Notes under the pieces: model-generated | The model's database searches: none | What the model was told of the DNA's origin: nothing | What the model saw: the letters and a program-made list of their open reading frames with translations, nothing else | Part shown: positions 26,890 to 35,191 of the stretch, in pieces | Layout: each line of letters starts with the position of its first letter | Numbering within the stretch: position 1 is the first letter of the stretch | Made by a program: the position numbers and the translations under genes | Assembly (NCBI GenBank): GCA_028284675.1 | Contig: JANQRI010000030.1 | Location: 48,460 to 112,459, forward strand | Direction: 5' to 3' | Length of the DNA stretch: 64,000 nucleotides | DNA from: Gammaproteobacteria bacterium | GTDB taxonomy: Bacteria > Pseudomonadota > Gammaproteobacteria > HTCC5015

Positions 26890-27474
26890 ATGAATATAAA
26901 ATCTGCCGGCTATTTGTTTTTAGCTACTGTTTTATGTGCGCCGTTTCAGGCTTTCGCGGCCAAGGAAAAATATGAATTTGATCGTGGCCATACCCGGATT
27001 TTTTTTGAGGTAAACCATTTGGGGTTTTCCGATTATCGCGGTATGTTTCATGAGTACGCAGGTGGTTTTGTATTTGATACTGATAAACTTGAAGAGAGCA
27101 GCATCGAAGTTACTGTCGATATGTCCAGTGCTGATATGTATTTTGAAAAAATGAACGAACATTTGTTGAATGAAGATTTATTGCATGTGACAAAATACCC
27201 TGATGCAAAATTTGTCAGCACTGCTGTTAAACCCAAAGGGAAAGATCGCGCTCAAGTAACGGGTAATCTGACTTTGCTGGGTGTTACCAAGCCGGTGGTT
27301 TTGGATGTGCAGTTTAATCGTGCTGCGGAGAACCCTTTCTCAAAAAAATTCACGCGTGGTTTTACTGCAACAGGCACCATTGATCGGACTGAGTTTGGTA
27401 TAGATTATGCAGTACCGCTGGTATCGAAAGAGGTCAAGCTGACCATATCCGTGGAGGCTTATCGGGTCGATTAA
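26890..27474 (+). CDS. YceI-family periplasmic protein, second copy
   Basis: A 194-residue YceI protein with a signal peptide ending at AFA. It has the classical start YEFDRGHTRIFFEVNHLGFSD and LTLLGVTKPVVLDVQF, then FTATGTIDRTEFGID, all diagnostic of the isoprenoid-binding YceI family. AAGGAG stands six bases before the ATG. It follows the permease gene after 28 bases, so it may be cotranscribed with the transporter and supply or receive a lipid-like substrate. It converges on the DsbD gene 15 bases away. Confidence 0.95.
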   Translation: MNIKSAGYLFLATVLCAPFQAFAAKEKYEFDRGHTRIFFEVNHLGFSDYRGMFHEYAGGFVFDTDKLEESSIEVTVDMSSADMYFEKMNEHLLNEDLLHVTKYPDAKFVSTAVKPKGKDRAQVTGNLTLLGVTKPVVLDVQFNRAAENPFSKKFTRGFTATGTIDRTEFGIDYAVPLVSKEVKLTISVEAYRVD

Positions 27475-27489
27475 TCAAGCAGATAGGTT

Positions 27490-29646
27490 CTAGATGGTGT
27501 TTAGACTGTCCAGTACCATTTGCTCTGTCAGAATTTGCGGCAGCACTTTCGGTTTGCGATTATCGCCCGTCGGGTAATAAAGCACATAAAGCGGGACACC
27601 ACTGCGGTCAAACTGGCTGAGTAGTTTGGTAATCGCCGGATCTTCGTTGGTCCAGTCGCCTTTAAGGTACGCGATATTGTGTTTCCTGAACGCATCGGCA
27701 ACTACAGGTGAGCTAAGCGCGACCTTTTCATTGATGATGCAGGTGATACACCATGCAGCGGTAAGATTTAAGAATACTGCCTGCCCGGTATCTCTCAGTT
27801 CGGCGAGTTTTGTTGCGGAGTATGGTTCCCAGTTTAATCCGGATGCATCTGCCTGCTTCGGTGCTTCGGTGACAGATTCGCCGGTACTTTTAGGCGTGCC
27901 GATCAGTATCAATGCCACGATCAGGCAGCCGGCCAGTGCTATAAAATTAATGCCTTGAGCCAGTTTGCTTGAGTTTCTGGAACGTTCATAAAGCCAGGCT
28001 GCTAACGCAAGTAACAGCATTCCGATTAAAGCCGCAGTTGCGCCATCAATGCCTGTTTGTCTTCCCAGCACCCATATCAACCATATTACGGCACCATACA
28101 TCGGAAAAGCGAGCAGTTGCTTAAGCGTATCCATCCATGGACCTGGTTTTGGCAGAAAGCGCTGCAGGCCCGGGGAAAAGCTGATTAATAGAAATGGGAA
28201 GGCCAGGCCAAATCCCAGCATTAAAAATATCAGTAACGCAATGCTTGCAGGTTGTGCGATAGCAACACCCAGGGCGGGAGCCATAAATGGCGCTGAGCAT
28301 GGCGTCGCAACGACAGTTGCCAAGGCACCGGTAAAAAATGCACCGGAAAGCCCTTCACGTTCACTCAGGTTTTGGCCAATGCCCATCATGCGTGTTCCGA
28401 AGTTAAAGACACCGGATAAGTTCAGGCCGACCATGAATAATATATAAGCCAAAATCATCACAAAAGGAGGGGATTGAAGTTGGAATCCCCAGCCGACTTG
28501 TGCGCCTGCAGCACGAAAAGCCAATAATATGCCTGCGACCACCAAAAAACTGGATAAAACACCCGTTGTGAAAACCAGGCCCTGGCGCCGGATAAATGCA
28601 GTGTCATGTCGGGCTTTTTCAACGATTGCCAGCGCCTTTAATGACAATACCGGGAAAACACAGGGCATCAGATTGAGAATCAGTCCGCCCAGGAATGCAA
28701 ACAGCATAGTCTGCAGCAATAAATAAAATGAGAGGTTCCCGGTTTCTGCTAGCGGGGTAAATTCAGGCGCGTGGTCTACGGCCTGTGCACCGAATGAAAA
28801 TGCCTGAGGCCGGTCGGTGTCTTTAAATTTTAATACCAGTTCTCCAGTGAAGTCTTGTTCCGGTGGTTCATAGCCTTTAAGGACGGTCAGTCGTATTCCA
28901 TGTTCCCCGTGTTCTAAATGCTGGACTGCCGCATTTTCAATGATGCCGTCCCTATAAGGGAAAAGTTCCGCGCTTTTAAGTTGTTGGGTTTGTGTTTTAT
29001 CAAGTGCAACCTGTAGCACCAGGTTGGTCTCGGATTGAGTGAAGACGGAAGCCCACGGCGCTATTGTAGGTAAAAGCTGACGGGTTTCTGCAAAAAGGTT
29101 TTTATGATTCGAGTCTGGTGCGGCGGGTTTTGTGGTGACCGGCAAAACCAGATTTAAATCGGCTGATTCAGGTACGCAGATTTCCTCGCATACCAACCAG
29201 TTTGCTTTGGCGGCCAGATTGACTTCGGACAGGTTTTTTCCGCTAAAGCCCTCAGTGTTCAATTTAACCAGCAGGTTTGCCTCGCCATAGTAGCCAAAAT
29301 TCATCAGTGGCCCGGCTGCGATACGCTTGGGGTGTGGCCAGTGGATATCGCTGGCCTGGATGCCATCGGGGAGGTCCCAGTTGATTTGGGTGGCTTTGCC
29401 CGAATCACCCGGGTTACGCCAGTATGTGTGCCAGCCTGCGATCGGTGTCAGCTGCAGTGCGACCCAAACAGGCTCTCCGGGGTAAATGGCTGTTTTTTCA
29501 CTGATCAGGCGAGCCGTTGTGTACTCTGTTTGCACCAAATTGGCCCAAGTTGGCCCGGGAAGTAAACTGAATACCCCGATGATTACCAGCAGTAATACAC
29601 GTATTTTGACTAAGTTCAGCAGGGGAGTTTTTCCAAATTTATCCAT
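27490..29646 (-). CDS. DsbD-family thiol:disulfide reductase, ScsB-like
   Basis: Carries electrons from cytoplasmic thioredoxin across the inner membrane to periplasmic thiol proteins. The order is: signal peptide, two N-terminal DsbD-alpha/DsbC-like domains (about residues 40-270, with WLVCEEICVP), a DsbD membrane domain of eight helices with MPCVFPVLSLKA and ATPCSAPFMAPALG cysteines, and a C-terminal thioredoxin domain with WCITC (near residue 630). ATG 29646 gives a good signal peptide; the open frame back to 29871 is likely untranslated. It is 718 residues long, larger than E. coli DsbD, as in ScsB. It works with DsbC (54464) or with a TlpA-like partner. Confidence 0.92.
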   Translation of the reverse strand: MDKFGKTPLLNLVKIRVLLLVIIGVFSLLPGPTWANLVQTEYTTARLISEKTAIYPGEPVWVALQLTPIAGWHTYWRNPGDSGKATQINWDLPDGIQASDIHWPHPKRIAAGPLMNFGYYGEANLLVKLNTEGFSGKNLSEVNLAAKANWLVCEEICVPESADLNLVLPVTTKPAAPDSNHKNLFAETRQLLPTIAPWASVFTQSETNLVLQVALDKTQTQQLKSAELFPYRDGIIENAAVQHLEHGEHGIRLTVLKGYEPPEQDFTGELVLKFKDTDRPQAFSFGAQAVDHAPEFTPLAETGNLSFYLLLQTMLFAFLGGLILNLMPCVFPVLSLKALAIVEKARHDTAFIRRQGLVFTTGVLSSFLVVAGILLAFRAAGAQVGWGFQLQSPPFVMILAYILFMVGLNLSGVFNFGTRMMGIGQNLSEREGLSGAFFTGALATVVATPCSAPFMAPALGVAIAQPASIALLIFLMLGFGLAFPFLLISFSPGLQRFLPKPGPWMDTLKQLLAFPMYGAVIWLIWVLGRQTGIDGATAALIGMLLLALAAWLYERSRNSSKLAQGINFIALAGCLIVALILIGTPKSTGESVTEAPKQADASGLNWEPYSATKLAELRDTGQAVFLNLTAAWCITCIINEKVALSSPVVADAFRKHNIAYLKGDWTNEDPAITKLLSQFDRSGVPLYVLYYPTGDNRKPKVLPQILTEQMVLDSLNTI

Positions 29647-30057
29647 GGGTGGTTTCAGAGGGTATTTTTTAATTGAAAGTTCCAAGCTAACGAATAATTC
29701 AATGTCTTGATTCGGCAGGTTACTACACCTATAAGGTAAAACAGTATGTAATATTACACATTTTGTGAATTTGGTTAGGTAATCGCTAATTTTTAGCGGC
29801 GGTTGCCCCGCCATGTTGAGATTATTGCCGGCAATTATTTGACTTTTGAGTCTAATTGGTATCCAGTTCACGAGTCTGGTGAGTAACTGACCGGTTCCAG
29901 CATATTTTAAAGCTCGATGGTGACAATTCAGTTTACCCGGGCATCCGGTAGTACAATTCGTTTATCCTATGGTATTATCCCGTAACTTTAAAAATGCAAT
30001 GCTGTTATGTTATTTTTCAGCATTGAATGCGGCCTAATTTAGGGGAGAAAGCAGCTT
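29647..30057. other. Divergent region, DsbD / TonB operon
   Basis: About 411 bases with no gene beyond an open but unsupported extension of the DsbD frame. It must carry the promoter of the TonB operon. No Fur-box-like palindrome was seen. The only clear structure is the inverted repeat at 29997-30025. TATTAT-like hexamers occur near 29973 but without a convincing -35. Confidence 0.45.
29997..30025. repeat. Perfect inverted repeat before the TonB operon
   Basis: CAATGCTG (29997-30004) and CAGCATTG (30018-30025) are exact inverted copies separated by 13 bases, 33 bases before the DUF3450 start. It may be an operator or a hairpin in the 5' leader. There is no T run after it, so it is not a terminator. 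Confidence 0.4.
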
Positions 30058-30864
30058 ATGACGCTCGTTGAATATATGAAGTCGGTTATCAGGCTTCGTA
30101 GTCGTTTCATTTTGTTTGCAATAACTGGCGCAAGCTTTATTTTTTCAGCTACTTCAAGCGCAGCTGATCTGAACAATCTGATTGGGGTTGCCGACAAAAA
30201 ACTGAAAGTGGCACAGGCCTCACAATCCAAAGTGGATAAACTGAGTGAGGAGCGCCGTTCACTCTACAATGACTATAAAGCGGTTAATAAAGAGATAGAG
30301 GGACTGCGCATCTACAACAAGCAGCTCAATAAGCAGATTCTTGAGCAGCGTAAAGAGATGGAAAGGATTCGTAATACCATTGAAGGTGTAACAGTTACGC
30401 AGCGCCAGATCACACCGTTAATGCTGCGTATGATAGAGGGTCTGAAGCAATTCGTCGCATTGGATATGCCTTTCCTTAAAGAAGAGCGGGCCAACCGTGT
30501 TGCACGTCTTGAGGAACTGATTGATCAGACCAATATAACGGTTGCAGAAAAATTCCGCAGTGTTATCCAGGCGTATCAAATTGAAAATGAGTACGGTCGC
30601 ACAATTGAGTCATATACCGCTACTCAAAATATCGACGGCGTTGACCGGGAAGTCAGTGTTTTGAGGGTTGGAAGGATCGCGATGGTTTATCAAACGCCAG
30701 ACGGTAAGTATTCAGGTTTTTGGAGCCAGGAAACAGGTGACTGGGAAATCACAGGCAGCGGTGCTGATCGCAGCAGTTTTGCAGAGGGGCTCAAAATTGC
30801 GAACAAACAATCCGCACCGGATCTCATCACTCTCCCAGTTGAAGCACCGGAGACAGCTCAATGA
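30058..30864 (+). CDS. DUF3450 periplasmic protein, first gene of TonB2-type operon
   Basis: A 268-residue exported protein with a signal peptide (FILFAITGASFIFSATSSAA) and a long coiled coil (about residues 40-120, rich in Lys and Glu heptads: KLSEERRSLYNDYKAVNKEI). The C-terminal half contains the conserved SYTATQNIDGVDREVSVLRVGR and GDWEI blocks of DUF3450. The gene for this family regularly precedes ttpC in Vibrio-type TonB2 clusters. It overlaps ttpC by ATGA. The role is unproven; it is presumed to assist TtpC. GGGGAGAAAG lies upstream of the ATG. Confidence 0.9.
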   Translation: MTLVEYMKSVIRLRSRFILFAITGASFIFSATSSAADLNNLIGVADKKLKVAQASQSKVDKLSEERRSLYNDYKAVNKEIEGLRIYNKQLNKQILEQRKEMERIRNTIEGVTVTQRQITPLMLRMIEGLKQFVALDMPFLKEERANRVARLEELIDQTNITVAEKFRSVIQAYQIENEYGRTIESYTATQNIDGVDREVSVLRVGRIAMVYQTPDGKYSGFWSQETGDWEITGSGADRSSFAEGLKIANKQSAPDLITLPVEAPETAQ

Positions 30865-32225
30865 AAACAATAATCAAACTTTTTATATCGGGCTTTTTCT
30901 TAATATCGGTAGCTACCGGTATTCACGCACAGCCGAAAACGCTGGATCAACTGCTTGATACAGTAAAGCGTGGTGCCATTGCTGAATCTGCGGAATACCA
31001 AAAGCGTGAGCGTGAGTTTAGAAATGCCCGTAACCGTCAAAAACAGTTACTTAATCAAGCCGTCAGCACACGCGCTTCCGAAGAACGGCGCAGCGAGCAA
31101 TTGGAGGCAACTTTTAACCAACAGGAAGAAGAGCTTGCTCAATTAACTGAGTTGCTGACCAAGCGTTTGGGGTCTCTACGAGAGCTGTTTGGCGTATTAC
31201 AACAGGTTTCCGGAGATACCCGGGGTAAATTCGAAACTTCAATTATCAGTGCCCAACTCCCTGGCCGGGGTGAGTTTCTTGGTGACCTGGCGAAAAAAAT
31301 GGGGACATCAACCGAACTTGCGACTATCCCGGAGATAGAGCGAGTCGTTTATGAAATCCAGCGTGAGATGACCGAGTCCGGCAAAGTGGTTGCCTTTGAT
31401 GCCGAAGTGGTTGAGCCGGATGGCAGCAGGGTGCAGAAACAGGTCATTCGGGTCGGTACCTTCAATTTGGTTGCTGACGGCAAATACCTGAAATACGATC
31501 CGGATACTGGGTCATTACTCGAACTGATCCGTCAACCCAGTGGTAAGTTTTTAAGCACTGCGAGCGATATAAGCAATGCAGACTCCGGTTATGTGCGTTT
31601 TGCTTTAGATCCCTCGCGTGGTTCGATACTGTCCTTACTGGTACAGGCACCAAGCTGGGGTGAGCGTGCCACAGAGCAGGGCGGCATAATTGGTTGGATT
31701 ATTATCGTACTCGGTGTGCTTGGTTTGACCTTAGCGCTATTTCGGTGGTTGGCATTGGGTTCAACCGGCCGTAAGGTCAATGCACAGATTTCCAGCGATA
31801 GTGCATCAGATAACAACCCATTGGGCCGGGTTTTGGCGGTTTATCATAAAAACAAGAGCGTCGATACCGAAACGTTGGAACTTAAACTGAGTGAAGCGAT
31901 TCTAAAAGAGACACCCAGTATTACCCGGTACATTAATGTGCTGAAGATTATTGCAGTGGTTGCACCGCTGCTTGGCTTATTGGGGACTGTAACCGGTATG
32001 ATTAATACATTCCAGGCAATAACGCTTTTCGGCGCCGGCGATCCGAAGTTGATGGCCGGAGGTATTTCACAGGCGTTGGTTACCACAATGCTTGGCTTAT
32101 GTGTTGCGATTCCAATGACTCTGATCCATAGCTTTGTGAATACCCGAAGTAAAAGCATTATCCATATTCTGGAAGAGCAGAGTGCGGGCATTATTGCTGC
32201 GCATAATGAAAAGGCCCGCGCCTAA
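30861..32225 (+). CDS. ttpC: TtpC-type MotA/TolQ/ExbB proton channel protein
   Basis: A 454-residue ExbB-like protein with a long N-terminal periplasmic extension, the hallmark of TtpC. The order is: signal peptide (ISGFFLISVATGIHA), a coiled-coil region (about 40-105), a beta-rich part shared with DUF3450 proteins (VEPDGSRVQKQVIRVGTFN), then three membrane helices (GIIGWIIIVLGVLGLTLALF and two more) with the conserved core VAPLLGLLGTVTGMI and SQALVTTMLGLCVAIPM. In Vibrio this third component is essential for TonB2 function. It is 9 bases from exbB. Confidence 0.93.
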   Translation: MKTIIKLFISGFFLISVATGIHAQPKTLDQLLDTVKRGAIAESAEYQKREREFRNARNRQKQLLNQAVSTRASEERRSEQLEATFNQQEEELAQLTELLTKRLGSLRELFGVLQQVSGDTRGKFETSIISAQLPGRGEFLGDLAKKMGTSTELATIPEIERVVYEIQREMTESGKVVAFDAEVVEPDGSRVQKQVIRVGTFNLVADGKYLKYDPDTGSLLELIRQPSGKFLSTASDISNADSGYVRFALDPSRGSILSLLVQAPSWGERATEQGGIIGWIIIVLGVLGLTLALFRWLALGSTGRKVNAQISSDSASDNNPLGRVLAVYHKNKSVDTETLELKLSEAILKETPSITRYINVLKIIAVVAPLLGLLGTVTGMINTFQAITLFGAGDPKLMAGGISQALVTTMLGLCVAIPMTLIHSFVNTRSKSIIHILEEQSAGIIAAHNEKARA

Positions 32226-32234
32226 GGTAGCGCT

Positions 32235-32762
32235 ATGTACGCATTATTTGAAATTTGGGAACGTATCACCAATTTCCTGGAAATGGGCGGTGATGTCCTT
32301 TTCTGGATTGGTGTACTGACTTTTGTAATGTGGACATTGATACTCGAGCGTGTCTGGTATTTTAGAACGGAGCATAAAGCACAAATATCACAGGTGTTGA
32401 ATGCCTGGGAGGCCCGTGCTGAGCGTAAATCCTGGAATGCGGAGAAGATTCGTCAGGCAATGATTTCGCAAGTCAGCGAACGCATGAATGCTTCGTTGCC
32501 GGCAATCAAAACCTGTGTGGCGATTTGTCCGTTGATGGGGCTGTTGGGCACCGTGACCGGTATGATCGAAGTATTTGATGTGATGGCATTAACCGGTAGC
32601 GGTAATGTGCGTTCAATGGCTTCCGGAGTGTCTAAAGCGACGATTCCGACGATGGCCGGGATGGTTGCTGCGTTGTCGGGGATTATTGGTGATACTTATT
32701 TGTCCAGAGTTTCCGAGTCTGAGCAAGAATTGCTCGAAGACCACCTTACCAGAGATCATTGA
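32235..32762 (+). CDS. exbB: ExbB proton channel subunit (TonB2 system)
   Basis: A 175-residue MotA/TolQ/ExbB protein with three helices. It uses the proton gradient with ExbD to drive TonB. The conserved signature CPLMGLLGTVTGMIEVFDVMA and GVSKATIPTMAGMVAAL are present. It is short relative to canonical ExbB, as is normal for the TonB2 branch. It is cotranscribed with TtpC (9 bases) and followed at once by exbD. Confidence 0.94.
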   Translation: MYALFEIWERITNFLEMGGDVLFWIGVLTFVMWTLILERVWYFRTEHKAQISQVLNAWEARAERKSWNAEKIRQAMISQVSERMNASLPAIKTCVAICPLMGLLGTVTGMIEVFDVMALTGSGNVRSMASGVSKATIPTMAGMVAALSGIIGDTYLSRVSESEQELLEDHLTRDH

Positions 32763-32773
32763 GTTTTATTGTT

Positions 32774-33175
32774 ATGCGTAAACATGCAGCTGCATCTGAG
32801 GAAGAATCAGCAATCAATATGACACCCATGTTGGATGTTGTATTTATCATGCTGATATTTTTTATTGTGACTTCATCTTTTATCAAGGAAGCTGGCATCA
32901 CCGTGACCAAGCCGGAAGCTGAAATGGCTGAAAAAAAGGTCCGGACGAGTATGCTGATCGCAATTAACGGCAAAAACGAAGTGTGGATTGACCGCCGCAA
33001 AGTTGACCGGTCAGCGTTGAAGCCGGTTATTGAGGGGATATACGCCGAAAACCCCAAGGGTGCGGTCGTTGTACAGGCTGATAAAGAGTCCAATGCTGAG
33101 ACTGTGCTTGAGGTTGTTGATGCAGCCCGCAAGGCCGGTGCCAGTGAGATTGCAGTCGCGGCCTTGAAGAAATAA
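32774..33175 (+). CDS. exbD: ExbD proton channel subunit (TonB2 system)
   Basis: A 133-residue ExbD/TolR protein with a single N-terminal membrane helix. The proton-carrying Asp stands in NMTPMLDVVFIMLIFFIVT. The periplasmic part (VWIDRRKVDRSAL and VQADKESNAETVLEVVDAA) is typical. ATG 32774 is preferred; a TTG at 32759 overlapping the exbB stop is an alternative five codons upstream. It lies between exbB and tonB without gaps that suggest separate control. Confidence 0.94.
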   Translation: MRKHAAASEEESAINMTPMLDVVFIMLIFFIVTSSFIKEAGITVTKPEAEMAEKKVRTSMLIAINGKNEVWIDRRKVDRSALKPVIEGIYAENPKGAVVVQADKESNAETVLEVVDAARKAGASEIAVAALKK

Positions 33176-33183
33176 TCAAAGCT

Positions 33184-33789
33184 ATGAAATTCCGGTATAT
33201 AACCTCAATAATTTTAGCCCTGGGAATCACCTATGGATTGATTTTTGTGATGTCGGCATTGATTGCGACAGGCAAGAATCCGATTACGAAAGATGATATC
33301 GGCAAGATAGTTGATTTTGTCCGAATCAAAGAGGACGAGTCAGTCAGGCTTAAGGATAGAAAAGTGGAGAAGCCGGAGAAACCGGAAGCGCCTCCGCCGA
33401 CTTTGCCAAAACCGCAAATCGATCCGTTTAAAGCCAATCTGTCTATGAACACCGGGTTTAATCTTAATCCCAATCTTAATATCAGCACCGATAGCCTGGC
33501 ATCCAGTGATGGCGATTATCTGCCGATTGTAAAAGTTGCTCCTGAGTATCCCCGCCGGGCATTACAAAGAGGCATCGAAGGGTTTGTCATCGTTGAATTT
33601 GTGGTTACAAAGCTGGGTACTGTGCAGGATGTGAAAGTGGTGACCGCTGATCCTCCCGGTTATTTTGAGCGTGCCGCGATCAAAGCGGCGCAACGGTTTA
33701 AATACAAACCGAAAGTGATAAACGGCGAACCTGTGGAAGTAGCAGGGGTGCAGAATAAAATCACCTTTAAAATTGAGGGTAAGCGCTAG
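33184..33789 (+). CDS. tonB: TonB energy transducer (TonB2 type)
   Basis: A 201-residue TonB. One N-terminal membrane anchor (ITSIILALGITYGLIFVMSA), a short Pro/Lys/Glu-rich stretch (KVEKPEKPEAPPP), and a C-terminal TonB domain (PEYPRRALQRGIEGFVIVEF, PPGYFERAAIKAAQRFKYKP). The shortened linker and the neighbours are typical of TonB2. It links the proton channel to outer-membrane receptors such as the one at 20884. It follows exbD by 8 bases. Confidence 0.95.
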   Translation: MKFRYITSIILALGITYGLIFVMSALIATGKNPITKDDIGKIVDFVRIKEDESVRLKDRKVEKPEKPEAPPPTLPKPQIDPFKANLSMNTGFNLNPNLNISTDSLASSDGDYLPIVKVAPEYPRRALQRGIEGFVIVEFVVTKLGTVQDVKVVTADPPGYFERAAIKAAQRFKYKPKVINGEPVEVAGVQNKITFKIEGKR

Positions 33790-33860
33790 TTTTTTTGCGA
33801 CTCTGTTTAATTAAGTTCGCTATTGGTTCTTCAGACTGCTGAATTCAGGTATCATCTATC

Positions 33861-35072
33861 ATGAAATTTTCAGTCGTAAACATTTTCGTCAGCATATTCG
33901 TGTTACTTTCGCCGGTTTTGGTGATGTCGCCGGTTGATGCGCAGGCTGCCGACCAGATCAAATCCATAATTCGTAATGCATCCAAGGAATGCCGGACTGC
34001 AAAAAACCTCCGGCGTTCTGACCTTGATCAAGCCAAACAGCATTTTGCCAAATATGTCAGGTTGTTAAATCAGGCTATAGCATTGAAGCCTGATTTGCTC
34101 GATTCTCCTGATGCATCGACTCAACGTGTCCTGGATTTCTGCAACGTTGTTAAAGATGATCTGGATAGGGCGGAAGCTATACCGTTACTTGAGCGCGGGT
34201 TACGTGAGTGTGGCGAAGCCAGGGTGATGATCAGCAACGCGGCCTTTGATGATGCCCGGGAAAAGCATCGGCTTTATCAGGAATATAAAGGCGGGGCGCT
34301 TGCAATCAGTGAAAGTGTATTGGTCGTGTATCGCAACTCTTATGAAATCAGGATTTGCGATCGGTTGGAAGAAGATATCGCACAGGCAGAACAGGACTAT
34401 CAGGAAGAGCTTCAGAAAGCTGCTCAAGCAGAGTCTCAAAACCTGTTTCAGGGCGTTATTGATAATCTGAATCAGGCAATGCGTCAATGCCAGGGTGCAA
34501 GAAACCTTATTAGTGATAGTGAGGGTTATAGCAGACAAACGCTTGATCAGGTTAAGAACCTGTCTAAAGATGCGGCAGATATAGTCAAGTCGGCCATCGC
34601 TGATCGTGATAAACTTATTGCTGAAGGGAAGCAACCGGATCAGGCTGTTGCGAGTAAAATCAATGGTATTTTAGGTGAAGTTAAGGATTGCCAGGGAGCA
34701 GTGCCTGCCGGAGTAAAAAACATGCAGTTGGCATTGGCGGCACGTACCAATGTTAAAAACGTTTCCGGAAGCAGCAGAGTCAGGCCTGCAGCTCCGGTGA
34801 ATCGTGATTTTCGTCAGATCGTTGGTGCTCCGGCTTCATATCCCCGTAGAGCCATCAGGAGGGGAATCGAGGGTGTTGTGCAGGTCCGATTTACAATCAC
34901 CAAGACTGGAGATGTTGTTAACCCTGAGATTATCAAGGCAGAACCGGAAGGCTGGTTTGAGAAGTCGGTATTAGCCGCGGTAAAAAAATATAAGTTTCAG
35001 CCGCGTGTTGTAAATGGTCAGCCGGTTGATGTGAAAGGAGTTGATAAAAGAGTTGTGTTCAAGCTTGAGTAG
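33861..35072 (+). CDS. Periplasmic protein with helical Cys repeats and TonB C-terminal domain
   Basis: A 403-residue exported protein: cleavable signal peptide (to about residue 29, DAQA), then about 270 residues of helical, coiled-coil-like sequence and, from about 315, a complete TonB C-terminal domain (SYPRRAIRRGIEGVVQVRF, EGWFEKSVLAAVKKYKFQP). It has no membrane anchor or Pro-rich linker, so it is not a normal TonB. Six cysteines at 44, 94, 117, 166, 210 and 277 form three repeated pairs, each starting with an (E/Q)C-x-x-A-(K/R) motif: ECRTAK, ECGEAR, QCQGAR. It lies 71 bases after tonB and before the TPR gene, within the TonB operon. Function unknown. Confidence 0.8.
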   Translation: MKFSVVNIFVSIFVLLSPVLVMSPVDAQAADQIKSIIRNASKECRTAKNLRRSDLDQAKQHFAKYVRLLNQAIALKPDLLDSPDASTQRVLDFCNVVKDDLDRAEAIPLLERGLRECGEARVMISNAAFDDAREKHRLYQEYKGGALAISESVLVVYRNSYEIRICDRLEEDIAQAEQDYQEELQKAAQAESQNLFQGVIDNLNQAMRQCQGARNLISDSEGYSRQTLDQVKNLSKDAADIVKSAIADRDKLIAEGKQPDQAVASKINGILGEVKDCQGAVPAGVKNMQLALAARTNVKNVSGSSRVRPAAPVNRDFRQIVGAPASYPRRAIRRGIEGVVQVRFTITKTGDVVNPEIIKAEPEGWFEKSVLAAVKKYKFQPRVVNGQPVDVKGVDKRVVFKLE

Positions 35073-35191
35073 CCTGTTTGAAAATAGAGTAAATATTGAA
35101 TATTGGGTTTGGTGCGGTTTTGATCTTTATGTATGCTAATTTACAGTAATATTTATAGACTTTAATAAATCGGTAAGTGTGAGGCTTGTGT

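Noticed and set aside
29647..29871. 75-residue N-terminal extension of the DsbD-like protein
   Set aside because: It would place residues before the signal peptide; ATG 29646 gives a standard export signal.
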